Below the pieces are notes generated by a model. The model was given only the letters and a program-made list of their open reading frames with translations, had not been told where the DNA came from and made no database searches. Source: Limonium bicolor (lineage: Eukaryota > Streptophyta > Magnoliopsida > Caryophyllales > Plumbaginaceae). Taken from it: 64,000 nt of DNA. The DNA lies in the NCBI GenBank assembly GCA_023374045.1, contig CM041776.1, positions 141,487,296 through 141,551,295 of the forward strand, in the 5' to 3' direction. Below, piece by piece: positions 12,301-25,153 of the stretch. Both the position numbers and the translations under genes were made by a program. How positions within the stretch are numbered: the stretch's first letter is position 1; every line of letters starts with the position of its first letter.

Positions 12301-12413
12301 TCACTGGTTTGGTTTAAAAGAAGGTTGGAAAGAAGTGTTGGTTTGAAAGAAAATCTGGTTTTGAAAAGAAGGGTTTGAATAAATTTGGGTTTGAAAGAAA
12401 ATTTTCATGGTTT
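12301..12413. repeat. Short GGTTTGAAAGAAA-type degenerate tandem repeat
   Basis: About six imperfect copies of a 13-20 base GGTTTgAAAGAAA unit. The counterpart in C2 is at about 28092-28200 on the other strand. It is purine-rich on plus. Confidence 0.6.
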
Positions 12414-13061
12414 CACAACATCTTCTTACCTTAGCCAAGTCTAGCTTCTTGCTGACTGGTGTACTTCCAATTACAGAGGTTAGGCTAACAGGCCCTTCCA
12501 CTGTTATGACGATCACATTTAACTTTATAGTACTTTACCAAGTACTTGTAGTGGTTATAAATTTCCCGAACAGCCCTGTTATAGCAGCACTTGCTATGGC
12601 AAGTGCGCCGTGCTAACTGGCTATCGGTTTAACACATACCGGTTGTGGTATTGTTTTTATCCGTACTGTCATCAGTGACCTTGTTGGCCCTCACTGATCT
12701 TACAATCTTGATAATAACTCCTCTAGGTGACTTCTCACTGTCTTCACACGACGATCATCAACTAGGGTGTTTCCCATTCTGGAAGACCCCCTTTTTCTTA
12801 GTATTGTATTCTCTTGTAGCCCGTTCCATGTATTTGGGCACTACGTTGTAGTTCCCTTGCCGGTTGGTACACCGTTGGTGTATTATTTATCAACGGTGGT
12901 CCCGTAGACACTCGTCTCGGGTTTCACTAATCCACTTCTTGCCTGTTGCACGGTCGGTGCGTTGCAAGCTGGTTACTCTCGACTGCTTTGCATGTCGACC
13001 CAGGTTGCCGGAAATTCTATTCTCTTATACACAAAATCCTTCATTTTGCTACTAAATGCGG

Positions 13062-13268
13062 TTAACATTGTTCAGATGGGACCGTCTCCGGGATTCCCAG
13101 TTTTCGGGATCTACCGTATAACAGGTTCTCCGTACCTTGAGGGATTACAACAGCCAGATAGATGGGTATTCCCGAGTAAGAGAGGACTTCCATCTCTCTG
13201 GCGTTGTTGCCCAAGTTATAAACAGGGATTGTGGAGGGTGGATGGATATTGTAGGTTTCCAGTATCAC
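13062..13268 (-). pseudogene. gag-like N-terminal relic, C1
   Basis: A 68-codon frame about 110 bp after the PBS, the expected gag position. It contains NNAREMEVLSYSGIP and then a hydrophobic LAVVIP. C2 (27187-27408) and A (54745-54795) hold the same NA-E-E-LSYSG-P motif, and B's better preserved gag has TRVPTYSGEPG at the corresponding place. I infer a truncated remnant of the gag N-terminus, not a working protein; stops follow in all frames. It could also be a conserved non-coding leader that happens to be open. Confidence 0.45.
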
Positions 13269-13378
13269 TGGTAGTCCTATCTAGCGTATCTCTCACGCTA
13301 TCACTCAACCTTAACCCAAAGTACTTGATCCTCGGGTACTTCCTAAAATCGGTAATTCAGTCATCAGAGCGATACTTC

Positions 13379-13390
13379 GCTCTGATACCA
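13379..13390 (-). other. Primer binding site (tRNA-iMet) of C1
   Basis: Plus-strand GCTCTGATACCA, i.e. TGGTATCAGAGC in element sense, the complement of the plant initiator-Met tRNA 3' end. It lies 4 bases inside the 5' LTR boundary. Confidence 0.95.
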
Positions 13391-13394
13391 CTTT

Positions 13395-16300
13395 TGTAAC
13401 ACCCCATCCAACATAACACACTTACAATAAACTGCAGCGGAAATACAAACCTCATCACATTACTTAACTCGTTGGTGTTACACGCCGTTAGCCACCCACG
13501 TGGCTAACAAGGCTAATCCATATACATTGTACCGGTTGATGGGCTAAATTCCGAGCAACTACACATTATTAACCCTTTCCATTAACAACAACAACAACAT
13601 ACACCTTTCAACTATACCGAGTATTTATAAACTGATGCCGACAACAATATCGGTCTTACTACACCTACTGTATATATACACTTAAATGAATACCCATGTA
13701 CAATGACTATCCCGTCCTACTCTCGAACGGCTTCCAGCTCTCTGTACCTGAAATAGGAAAAGAGGAGAAAGGGTGGCCCCAAGGGGCTCAGCACCTTTGC
13801 TGGTATGGTAATCCCGCAGCCCACATGCTACCGGGCCACGCACAACTAATTGTCGTCTTAGCATGCGGTTGATTATTTTTAAATCATGCATGCAACTGTA
13901 AACACACAACACATAATCATTTCGCCTCAACGGCTCAACAAGCGGATAATATCCTTACTTAATAAGTCACTCATGGTATTCATCATCCCTAGAGTGTTCC
14001 TCCTCTAATGGAGCTACTTTTAATAGACGACACATACCCTTAAATCGGGTTATCCTTAAACGCCTCTTATCACAAACTGGAAATCATATCCATGATCCAC
14101 ACACTCCACATTATACAACCTACAACATACACTACATACAAACTTAACAACACTTTGCACGTTTTCACGTGTACAACATAATACCGCAATAGATATTGCA
14201 TCACAACAAAAATACATAACATAACGGGAGTGGTTCTCTTAGGAACCGACCCAAACATTGTTTATACACTGGTGAGCCTAGAGAATGTTGCCAGTCTCAT
14301 GATAAGCTCGTTATACAATAACAACAACACTCATTACCGTCCTAATAGTTGGACGAGTAACTTAAGTTAAGGCGGTTCGGGTTTGGAGGCCCGAACACAC
14401 CACACAAACACATGTTCCCCCTAAACCGATCATAAGTCAGAATAGCTAAGCTTTGGAGTAAGCTAATGGGAGATCATAACCCGTGAGGGAAACAACCATA
14501 ACAAAGAGAAGGGTAAGGCTAGGAAGGATACCCTCTCCCAAACAACGCGCGACCGGCCAAACCGGATTCCTCACCACTGTTAGTACATACTTACTTTAGA
14601 TATTAGTTAGAACCCCACTATGGAGTCTATCATGACTACACACCATACAGTATTACAACTGGGTTAAACACACAAGGGAGATCCCTACATTCACATACAC
14701 TTATCACACAATTAACACACGCATAGCCGTGGTTAGTACGTCCCATGGTTCGGGTCGTTTAATCCGAATACCGAACTCTCATGTGATCCTAGACTCAGTT
14801 AGCTAAGGTTTAACACTTTCGAGGTTAAATGGTATCGGAATTGAACACGCCACATAAATGAATTACTGTAAACTCATTACATGTTTTATCTTACACCGTG
14901 GCTAACATACAGAAAAACACATTGGCATACAAGCCGGTGTAATCCGGTAGGACACAGGTTGCAAGAAAACCATACCTGTCACCGGAGTCCACTTTACCAC
15001 GTCCACTTATGTTCCTCGAGCGATTCTCGAACAACTGTTAACATCACATGTGTTTTTATTAACATCGGGGTTTGCTTGATTATTTAATGTCTAATGCTTA
15101 TAATTTTTCCCCGTTAACTTAGTTACATAACTTCACTTTTTAACTTGTTTTACTTTCACATTTTATTACAACTTTTCACCCACTTAATTGTCATTAAAAC
15201 TCACCTAACATGTCCTTAACAACCTCATAACATCATTAACCATCAATCCCCATCATTAGACATCATTTTCCAACCTTAACCAACATTTTTAGAGTGGTCC
15301 GGGACTTGGTCCTTACCTTAAGTCCCGGACCAACACATTAGAAAACTCTCGGGCGATTTTAATAGGGTGGTCCGGGACCTTGTACTTCCCTTAAGTCCCG
15401 GACCACAACATGTTACAACTCTCGGCCATTTTAAAAGCTTGGTCCGGGTCTTGAACCATGACCTAGGTCCCGGACCAAAGCTACAGAATTGTTAAAATTG
15501 CATTTTTCAAGTGTTGTTGCCTTAGTTCTCCACCTTCATTAATTGTATAAACTTACCATATGATCTTAGGTATATTCTAATGCCAAAATACCACTTCGAT
15601 TCACCTTAAAACATTGTCCAACTTGTTACCCAATTTTCTTATACATACACCAACACTTATAACATTTAACTCTAGGTTTCTAAATGGTGTTTCTCACCTT
15701 TGATTACAACTATCCCAAAATGTTTCCTCCTTACCTTAACATCATCTCCCAAGCATCTTCTCTTACTAAACAAATCTTCTTTTCACAATTCCTAAAAGTT
15801 CCTTTCTCAAAACCTTACCTAAACATTATTCCCACCTTGCACATTATCATAACCTAAACTTAAACAAACTCCTCCAAGACTTCATACATCCTCAAACACA
15901 CATTGAATTCCTAGAACTTCCAAGATAACACCTAAGTCCTTGCATCACTCTAAATCACCTTACACATGTTTTCCTTCTCAAGTAAACCTTTATTCACCTT
16001 TAACACTTCCTAGTTCACCAAAACTTTCTTAAAACACTTAGAACTTCTCACACATTTCCCCAAATTTGGCCATAGCTTCTCTTGTATTTACTCACATCCA
16101 AACACTTAGGTTTTTACCTTATTTCATTCAAGAACACCTAAAATCCATCAAACACATTTTTATACACAAGACTTCACACATTTAGCACTACATCACAATA
16201 TAGTGCATAACTTAAATTGCTTGGCACTTAGGCCCTCAAACAACATGGCTCTTAGGCCCTTAAATTGCATAAACCTTAAACACTGAATTTCCCACATAAG

Positions 16301-17917
16301 TAATGCCTTTGACCTGCAAATACATACACCAATACATATGTTCTTTTAGTCTCCTTGAGAACACTTTACTAGGTCATTCACCATTTGCTCTTTAGGTAGT
16401 TTTAACAAGCATTATAAGCTTATTTCTCCTAAGGCATTAAACCACATTAAGATAGCATATTTACCTCTTCCTCCCAAATTTCTTTCTTGTTTCCTTACAA
16501 AACCTGTAAGGCATTTGGTTCCTTGCCAACTACTAAACATTATACAAACAACATAATGAGTATTCAAGCTTTAAGCTCCATCTCATTGTAAACCCTAGGT
16601 TTACATTATTTCAAAACATTAATGTAGTTGTTTTACCTTAATCTTTGAAGGGTGTTTGAATATCTATGAAGAGAGGACTCCACCTAGTCCTTGAAAGATT
16701 CAAATGGAGCTAGAACAAAGCAACACAAGGAGCTCCATAAATGAATATTTTCGGTCAATGACAAAACATGGAGGAAACTTGATTTTTCTTTGAGATTCCT
16801 TACCTAGAAGCAAAGGAGAGTGATAATGTGTAGAAACACAAGCTCAAGCTCCATCAATGGTGATTCTCCATGGCACCAAAATTGAGCTCTTGAAGATTTG
16901 AAAAGGTAGAAGTGTAGAGCTTGCTCCAACTAAGAGAACGGTAGTCTCAGAATTAAATTCGGAGCATGGAGTCATAAGTTACAAGTGAAGAAGGATGAAG
17001 AATGACATGGTTCTGTTGGAAACCGATGGAGAGAGGAGGAAGAAGAAGGCCACCGTGGGAAATGAAAGGAAAGAAGTGAAAGAGGAGATGAGTTTGCTTT
17101 TGCTAGTTTAGATATTTAAGTAAAGCAAATAGTGTTTTACTTTATCAATTTCTATCTTATCAATTTAACAAAGGGGTGACTCATTCCCTTATGAGAAAAC
17201 CGGCCCCAAATAGTAGCAAGGGGTATTTTAGACCTTATTTGCCAATTTAATTACTTATAACATTATATGTTACAAACTAGCTTATTAAGGTTACTATTCA
17301 CAAAACAAGGCACATAGAAGTGAAATTTTTGATTTCCCATTGATATAGCCACCCAAATGTGATACTATATAGTACACATGTTAATTAAAGAGTAATGATG
17401 GACATTTAGCCATTCGAAACTCATTTACAAGACAATTTTTAAAAACGTGCTTTAAGACTCCTTAAAGCACTTTTTGTGTTTTAACTTGTTTTCAAGCTTG
17501 GTTTTCTTTGGTAATTGATTTAATATGTTCATTAACATATAAATAAGGCATAGGCATGACCATTAGGTCTTTTACAAATTTATCCCAAGCTTAGAGCACA
17601 TTTTTGCTCTTATTGACTTTAAGGTATTTATTTGTGTTTTGTTTGGTTTCATTGTCTACCAAAGTTTCCTAAGGACTTAATTAGCCTTATAAAGTCATAA
17701 TTAAATATTATCAAGTCTTGGTAGGCTCTTTGAGTCCTAGCCAAGTTCACTCCAACCTTAGAGCATGTTTTTGCTCAAACCGCTCAAACCGTGTCTTAGT
17801 GTTTTATTGCGCTTTACTATGGTTTAAATTGTACATTTATTGTTTCTAAGGCACTTTTTAGCCTTTAAATACCATAGTTTAACATTTACACAACATACCA
17901 AGGTTTGGGGTATTTCA
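13395..17917 (-). mobile_element. C1 right (5') LTR
   Basis: The 4,523-bp copy of 3929-8458, with scattered small indels and few substitutions. It contains the hairpin 13487-13508 and the triple GC hairpins 15295-15480. It ends TATTTCA and is followed by the TTTAA target copy. Confidence 0.95.
15295..15480 (-). repeat. Three tandem GC-rich hairpins, second C1 LTR copy
   Basis: 15295-15332, 15367-15406 and 15438-15480 have the same arms as at 5838-6023. All three are preserved in both LTRs. Confidence 0.9.
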
Positions 17918-20900
17918 TTTAAACATGCAGTACCGGGTAACATTAATATAACTATTCATTAAATATTATAGTACTGTCACTGTAATGTTTATACTCGTTG
18001 TATAATAACTTTGCATGTTCTTTTATTTCCCCCATTATTTTACAGTGACTATAGATAGTTCTATAGCTCGTTATTTTATGTGATATTCACATGTGATAAT
18101 GAATTCCCACTGTACTGTATATTTTTATTTCATTAATCATACATAATTATTACTTTTATATCATGGTCATTTTATTATAACCAAAATTATTTTATAAACT
18201 TTATATATACTTCTTAATATACCATAATACATTATATTACCTAATTTCAATTCCTTTTATTATTAAATTACAAACCAACCTTATTAAATCGGTATTTATA
18301 TATTATACCCAACAACTTAATAAATTACTAAATAACCACATATCTTTTATAATCCACTAATTCCCCACATTAACCTTTGTAAATATTAATTAACCACCTT
18401 ACTTAAACAAATCACCAAATACTCTTATTATTTCGGTAATTACAAATTAATACCACCAATTTTAAATTACTAATTAAGCCCATAAGCTCTTTGGTGTAAT
18501 CATATGATTTCTATATTCACACTTTTAACCCCAAAACTTTATATAAGTTACATATTAACTTATAAACTATAGTTTAAATATTTTACTTCTTAAAATAACC
18601 AAAGTAACCATATCTTTTCTTAAATTACATATCCGCCCATATTAAATTCTATTCTTCATATATGCTTCCATAAATTACATATTCACCCCAAAACTTTTAT
18701 AAACTTAATATTTTATGTCATAAATCATTTTATCCCAAGGTTTTTGGTCAACACTTTGACCAAGACTTAATTTCATAATTAATACTTTAATATGCCCATA
18801 AATCAAATGTAATTCGGTTTCACTCCCAAACTTCTCAATAATCACAAAATAGTTCCAAAACTTTATAAATTGCTATTTAAACACTTAAACACTTATTTAA
18901 ATTCACCATAAATTCATAATATTAATTCCAACCTTATATTATAATATAAATATACCAAACAGCTCCTTAAGTTCTCGGTTTTTACTATTTGTACTCCAAA
19001 CTTTTCAAAATTTGCATTTTAACCACATAACTTACTTAACTAGCCATTTAAATAGTTGTAGCTATTTTTAATACTCCCAAAATTTATAATATAAGCTAAT
19101 ATACTTATATATTTCGAAAATCACTAAATAATACCTTTTATTCTCGGCCTTGATTTATTTTACCATATAGTTTCCAAAACTTGATTTAAACTTTATAATA
19201 AATACATATAAATGTATATGAGCCATATAACACTTCTAAAAATTATGCTAATGACTTAGAATGATTAATTCTCAAAATAGAACAAATAAACCTTAGATAA
19301 TTCGGTTTATATTCATATGTATCCTAATTAATTTTTGTGACCCAATTTTATACCTTAAGGTAATAATCTTACCTTATATGTTATAAATTATTTTCTTGCC
19401 ATTATAACCTATGATTTTCGGTCCTAATTAATTTAAAGGTTCTACAAAATTTTTATACCAAAGTTTGAAGCTTAAATCAAGCTTAAACTTAATAAACCTT
19501 ACTTATACAAACTTACCCCTAAAATCAAGATAATTCTTGTACTTGATTTTTCCTTGAACTCCAAGCTTCTCCAATGATATTTTCTTGAAGAAATTTCGGC
19601 CTCCTTATGAGTATTTAGGAGATTCATTTGTTAGACTTCTAACAAGAATTTATAATTATGATTTGGAGTAGTTTAGAAAAGAGTTTACCTTAGGAATTTA
19701 TCAAGATATTTTTGATATACCTTGTGAAGGTTGTAGATCCAAGTTTCCTTCATGAAATAATGAAGAGAACATAGGTTTAGAAACTCTAAAATTCGGCACT
19801 AATTATAGACACCAAATGGTGGAAGATAGGGATCACCATATCTTACCGAAATTTCCAGATTGCGCACTCTCTGCTGTTTTAGTCACCCAGAACTGAAATG
19901 ACCACGAAAATTAATGAGACCTATTGAGAAGATTTTGAGAAAACTTACGGAAAATTCAGAATAACTCCCGAGATGAGACCTATTGAACAGATTTTCTGCT
20001 GTGAACCACTTCGCCTTCTTTTGTTCACCCAGAACGGAATACACCATGAAAATTAATGATCTTTATATGTATGGAAAGCTAATTCGAAGAGGAACAAGTT
20101 TGATGTTGGGAAGAATTCGAGATAACTTACTGAAAATTAAAGAATTGCTCTAGAAGTCAGACCTCTTGAACAGATCTGCTACTTGATTCTTGTTTTGTAG
20201 AATTAGCTAGGAATTTTGACATAAAATGAAGTTAGGACTTAAACCTCCATTGTTGGAGCTTGAAGCTAGGAAATAAGAAGAAGAAAGAGAGGCTGAGAGA
20301 GCTTACCAAAATCGGTTGAAGTGAAGGCAAGAAAGGAATGAAGCCTACGTGAGTTATTAGAAGGAAGGAAAAGAAGTGAATTGTGAATTATTGTCATGTA
20401 GCATGCATTATTCTATGTTTTGTTTTCTTCATTATTTGATTCCATAATTGGCTAGAAAAGTCTCTCATTTGATATAGACCTACGGCTGCTGATAAGAAGG
20501 CAATGGAAATTGATTGTCAATTTCCATAAGAGGACAAGAGACAAGTTAGGTGAGTGTTTTCTTTTGATTTTCTTAAGCAGAATAGCATGTCAACTTGGTC
20601 TTGTTTTCCTCCTTGTCCTCTCACGTAAATGGCTGAATGGAGCACCAGATTTCTTTGTCATTTGAATTATACAATCATGCTAGGTTGTTAGGTCTTTTAC
20701 TTTGAATTTTACAAGCCAATCATAGTCTTCATTTGCTTGTTGAAATCGGTACCACTAGTGATATAGGAATCAATTTGTTCTTTGTTGTATTACGCATGGA
20801 TATATGTATAGTTAGGCATAGTTAGGTGGCTGTCTATCTTGACCAACTTGACAGCAATCATCCTCCCCCTTTTCTGTATATAAATCGACAGCCCATAGGA

Positions 20901-22104
20901 CAGCACATGGTTGTTTCATTTACTTAATTGCAACCTCACATTATAAAGTAGTCTAGTTTTGTTATTTTATGTAGTCAATTTTCCTTGACTTTTACAAGAC
21001 TAATTTCTCTTGTTTCTTGCAGGTCACACGGTTGTTGAAGGCTCTCATGACAGATTTAATTATTACATTGTCATATAGTATGTGCTAGGTGAGTCACATT
21101 AGCATAAGACAAATTTTGAATTAAAACTATTCCAAATAGACTAGAAATGACGCCTAACATGGAGGACAATTGAGACTGATTTTAGCTTTAATTCCTGTCA
21201 CATTATATTGTACTAAGACCACACTAATATGTGTAATAGGTTCCAACATTTAATTGGTACATTTTTATTATGGTAAAAGATGAAAGTATTAAGGTATAAA
21301 TGCTGATTTTAGGTATCTTTTTGTCTCAAAAATCGCCCCTGGTTGTGCTATGATTTTGGCACTGGAATTAATTGATTTATATGGTTAATTTATCCACTTT
21401 TAAGTTTATCAACTCGTGGCTCCTCAAAAACTTCAAGGCAATTGCGTAAAACGCATTTTTATGACACCCGAAGGTGCGTTTTTGTGCTTTAAGGATTTTT
21501 CTGGAAATTAATTAGTCGCTATGACTTCCAAGTGTTTATTGACATTGTTTACAGTCAATAATAATATATTAAGGTGTTACATTGAGTTATATGGAATTAT
21601 ATAAACTCCTAACACAATTTTCGAGCTACCCGTGCAAAAAGGAGCGTTAAGAAACTCCCCCGAGTATTCTGTCTTTAACTGAGAATTTATCTAGAGAACT
21701 TTATCTTAAATGTTAATTAAGGTACTATTATGCATTTATAATGAGGTGTAATGCTTTAATTTATTTAATAAGGTATTTCCGGGACTTTCGGGCCCTAAGG
21801 GGCCTTTAAGGAAATTCCCGAGCATATTGTATTTTCATTCAGTTTTAGATGGATTCCTGCGTTTCAAGGGTCATTTAATGATCCTTGATTGTCTTTATAA
21901 GAAGTTTATAGCTTATATAACTTGTTTACTTAAGGTCGGGCTCTAACGCACGTTTTTGACCTTAAGGAGTTTAGGTGCGTTTTTAACGCCCAAGTGTTTA
22001 TATACTTTCTTGGGGTTTCATAATCCCCCACATAATATTTATAATTCCAAAAAAATAATATTTATTTACTTATATTTAATTATTTAAATGTTCGGGGTAT
22101 TTCA
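17918..22104 (-). mobile_element. Element B, left (3') LTR, second segment
   Basis: Resumes B's LTR after C1 (17918-17922 is the duplicated TTTAA) and matches 42830-47084. It ends CGGGGTATTTCA. Very AT-rich to about 19500. Near 19890 it lacks about 55 bp of the tandem duplication present in the other LTR at 44805-45150. No gene recognised. Confidence 0.92.
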
Positions 22105-22121
22105 GTCTACCCCCCTTAAAA
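22105..22121 (-). other. Polypurine tract of B
   Basis: Element sense TTTTAAGGGGGGTAGAC, abutting the 3' LTR. Confidence 0.9.
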
Positions 22122-22122
22122 G

Positions 22123-22139
22123 GACTTCGTCCCGAAGTC
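22123..22139 (-). other. PPT-adjacent hairpin of B
   Basis: Arms GACTTCG and CGAAGTC with a 3-base loop. The outer G-C pair replaces the A-T pair found in C1 and C2. Confidence 0.65.
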
Positions 22140-22370
22140 ATAACTTATATTTGTTCATCCTAAGGAATCAAGTTCCTCTTATCTATTCCCTGCATACCTA
22201 TCGTTCCAGGGTGTCAATATTATATTGACATCTCTATATTGCATCACTACTCTGAGTGTATATAATTCCTATAAACAGATATTCTTTATTCGTGATAATA
22301 ATATATCACAGCATAATAACTTGATAAATACTGTAAAACCATACTGTAAAACCATACATGTTCCAACTTC

Positions 22371-22475
22371 CTAGCTATCCCACTCGGTCATCACTGCACA
22401 AGTGCAATACCAAATCCTCAGTCCTACAGAGTGCAGAGGCGTAAACCCTTGGCAGTGAATCTCTTGTGTGATTGT
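22371..22475 (-). repeat. Shared module in B internal region
   Basis: Counterpart of 10621-10731 in C1. Here it lies between the pol end and the PPT, whereas in C it lies upstream of the pol-end relic. Confidence 0.7.
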
Positions 22476-22507
22476 AGGAATAAGTATAAATATACTGTAA
22501 GGTAATT

Positions 22508-22512
22508 AAGTG
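22508..22512. repeat. Target-site duplication of C2, left copy (AAGTG)
   Basis: AAGTG precedes C2 here and follows it at 36495-36499. Confidence 0.93.
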
Positions 22513-25036
22513 TGAAATACCCCAAACCTTGATATGTGGTTTAAATATTAAACTATGGTATGTAAAGGCTAAAAAGTGCCTTAGAAACATCGGTGAACAA
22601 TTTAAACCATAGTAAAATGCAATAAAGCACTAAGATACAGTTTGAGCAAAAACATGCTCTAAGCTTGGAGTGAACTTGGTTAGGACCCAAAGAGCCTACC
22701 AAGACTTAATCATATTCAATTATGATTTAATAAGGCTAATTAAGTCCTTAGGAAACTTTGGTAGACAGTTAAACCAAACAAAACACAAGAAAATACCTTA
22801 AAGTCAATAAGAGCAAAAATGTGCTCTAAGCTTGGGATAAATTTGTATAAGACCTAATGGTCATAACTATACCTTATAAATATGTTAATGAACATATTAA
22901 ATCAATTACCAAAGAAAACCAAGCTTGAAAACAAGTTAAAACACAAAATGTGCTTTAAGGAGTCTTAAAGCACATTTCTGAAAAATTGTCTTGTAAATGA
23001 GTTTTGAGTGGCTAAATGTCCATCATTACTCTTTAATCAACATGTGTACTACTTAGTATCACATTAGGAAGTCTAGATCAATGGGAAATCAAAAATTTCA
23101 CAAATATGTGCCTTAATATGTGAATAGTGCTCAAATAGTGCTAGTTTTGACTTAAGTCAACTTTGATTAGTTAAATGGTCAACAAAGACCATAAATATCT
23201 TTTAGAATGAAGGGGCACGGTTTTTAGAGTGTGAGTCACCATACCAAGCCAGCCAACTAAAGAAAAGAAAAAGAAATAAAGTAAAGTTACTATTTACCTT
23301 TATAAGTCAAAATATCTTAACAAAGCATACCTCTCACCTCCTTTCTTCATTTCCTCTTGTTCCCACCGTGTTCTTCCTCCATTCTCCCAACCAATCTCGT
23401 TCTTGCTACAGAACATCTCTTCTCCAACTTCAATTGCTCACCAAATGTTCAATATTGCTCCAAATCAAAAACTAAGCACATATTTGTCTTAGTTGAGTCA
23501 AGGCCTTTCATCCTCTCTTTTCAAAATTTCAAAAGCTCATGTTTGATGCCATGAAGAAACTCCATTGAAGGGGGAAAGTTCTGTTTGAAGAGCTCTTTTG
23601 CTTCTTCTCTCATTCAAGGTAAAGAAAATCAAAGAAAATCCAAGTTTCCTTCATTTTTGTGTATAGCCAAAAATTCACCCCTTAATGGTGCCTTGTCTTG
23701 CTCTATTCGTATCTTAATTCAATCTTCAAAGGACTAGGAGGAGTCCTATCTTGCTACTTATTCAAGTTCCCTTTCAAATTCCAAAGGTAAACATCAATTT
23801 TAGTGTTTTAAGGACACTTATGTAACCTAGGGTTTAATTATGAGTTTAAGTATTAAACTTAATGCTCATTACCCTTATATGTGTATTGGTTAGAAGATTG
23901 ACAAGTGATAAAAGCTCCTTGCCGATTTTCAACCAAGAAAGAACAAGAGAAAACATGTGGGAATGCTTGGAAAACAAAGAGGTAAATGACCTCTCTTAAT
24001 GTAGTTTTATGTACTAGGAAATTGAGCTATATTTGCTTAATAATTAACCTAAAGAGCCAATGGGAAATGAGATAGAAAACTATCCACAAGGTGGACTAAA
24101 AGGACATGGGAGCATTGTTGTATGTAATTGCAGGTCAAAGGCATTATTTATGTGGAAATTCAGTGTTTAAGGTTTATGCAATTTAAGGGCCTAAGATCCA
24201 TGTTATTTAAGGGCCTAAGTGCCAAGCAATTTATGTTTATGCACTATATTGTGATGTAGTGTAGTTTAAAGGTTTAGTTGTGTGTAAAGAACATCTCTTG
24301 TGAAGGTGAATGTGTTTGATGGTTAAAGGATGAAAAACCATATGTTTGTGTATAAGAGTGTGTATTAAGAGATTGAATGTTCTTGATTGTCTAAAGGTGA
24401 AAAACAATGTGTTTTGGTGTAAGGTGATACAAGAGAAGCTATGGCGAAATTTATTTGATAAACAAAAGAGTTTATGTGTTGTAATGAGATTTTATGACCT
24501 AGAAGGTACTAGGAATTTTTAAGTGTTAAGATGGTGAAAGAAAGTGAATTAAGGTGGTCTTAGGTGTTAAGATGCCTTAGGCATAGTCTTGGAGATTTAG
24601 GGAACTAATGGATGATTTCTTGATACACCAAGGTGATGGTAGAGGTGTCGTAAAGTCTTGTGCAAAGTTTGGTGAACAATGAAAGTGTAACGCCTTGTGA
24701 AGGTTTAATTATGAACTTGTGGGAAAGACTTGAGGAGTGTGTGAAAGGGGATGAGTGTAGTGCAAATGATGTTTAAAAGGGTGGGTTATAAGGTAGTGAG
24801 GGAGTACTTTGGTTAGGTGAAGTTTTAGGCAAGAATACAAGTTACAAGTGTAAGAAAAAAATGTTCTAAGTGTTAAGGACTTAGTTAAAAGTTTAAGGAA
24901 TTTTTGGGATGTTTCGAGAGGGTTTAAGTGTGCCCAAAAGATGTTAAAACATGTGGGAGAACATGTGTAAAGCATAGGAAAAATTGGGATGAATTTGGAG
25001 TTCAGAAAAAGGAGAAAAGCACATTAGAAATTGGTT

Positions 25037-25153
25037 CTGCAGTGGACCCCCTACGGACCCCCCTGTGGGGAGGTCCAGTGCAGAGAAGTGAAAAAAAAAC
25101 AACGTGTCATCTGTTGTGGACCGCCCCTGGGACCGCCCCAGAGGGGCGGTCCA
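25037..25153 (+). repeat. Two GC-rich hairpins in C2 5' LTR
   Basis: 25037-25083 has outer arms CTGCAGTGGACC and GGTCCAGTGCAG. 25117-25153 has arms TGGACCGCCCC and GGGGCGGTCCA. They lie about 1.9-2.0 kb from the LTR 3' end, the same place as C1's triple hairpins, but the sequence is different. Copy at 34474-34576. Confidence 0.85.

Larger units (their letters stand above)
8459..13394 (-). mobile_element. C1 internal region (non-coding)
   Basis: From PBS (13390) to PPT (8459). In element sense: a short gag-like relic (13062-13268), about 2.3 kb of unrecognised sequence, a shared 110-bp module (10621-10731), an eroded pol-end next to a PPT-like motif (9859-9893), a paired-hairpin module (9270-9349), and a tandem hairpin array (8582-8779). 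All frames are broken by stops. Most of it aligns with C2 27055-31955. Confidence 0.85.
3929..17917 (-). mobile_element. Element C1: non-coding large-LTR retrotransposon (LARD-like)
   Basis: A complete 13,989-bp element with LTRs of 4,530 bp (3929-8458) and 4,523 bp (13395-17917) and an internal region of 4,936 bp. The iMet PBS on minus is at 13379-13390 and the PPT on minus at 8459-8476. A perfect TTTAA duplication flanks it. The LTRs differ by few substitutions and several 1-2 base indels, so insertion looks recent. No gag or pol ORF of useful length is present. The large-LTR, coding-free layout resembles LARDs known from grasses, though the sequence here is chromovirus-derived by its pol-end relic. 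It is the same family as C2 but a different subfamily. Confidence 0.95.
22105..22512 (-). mobile_element. Element B internal region, 3' segment
   Basis: Non-coding 408 bp between B's 3' LTR and the C2 insertion. It contains the PPT, the adjacent hairpin and the shared module at 22371-22475. It continues at 36500 beyond C2. Confidence 0.85.
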
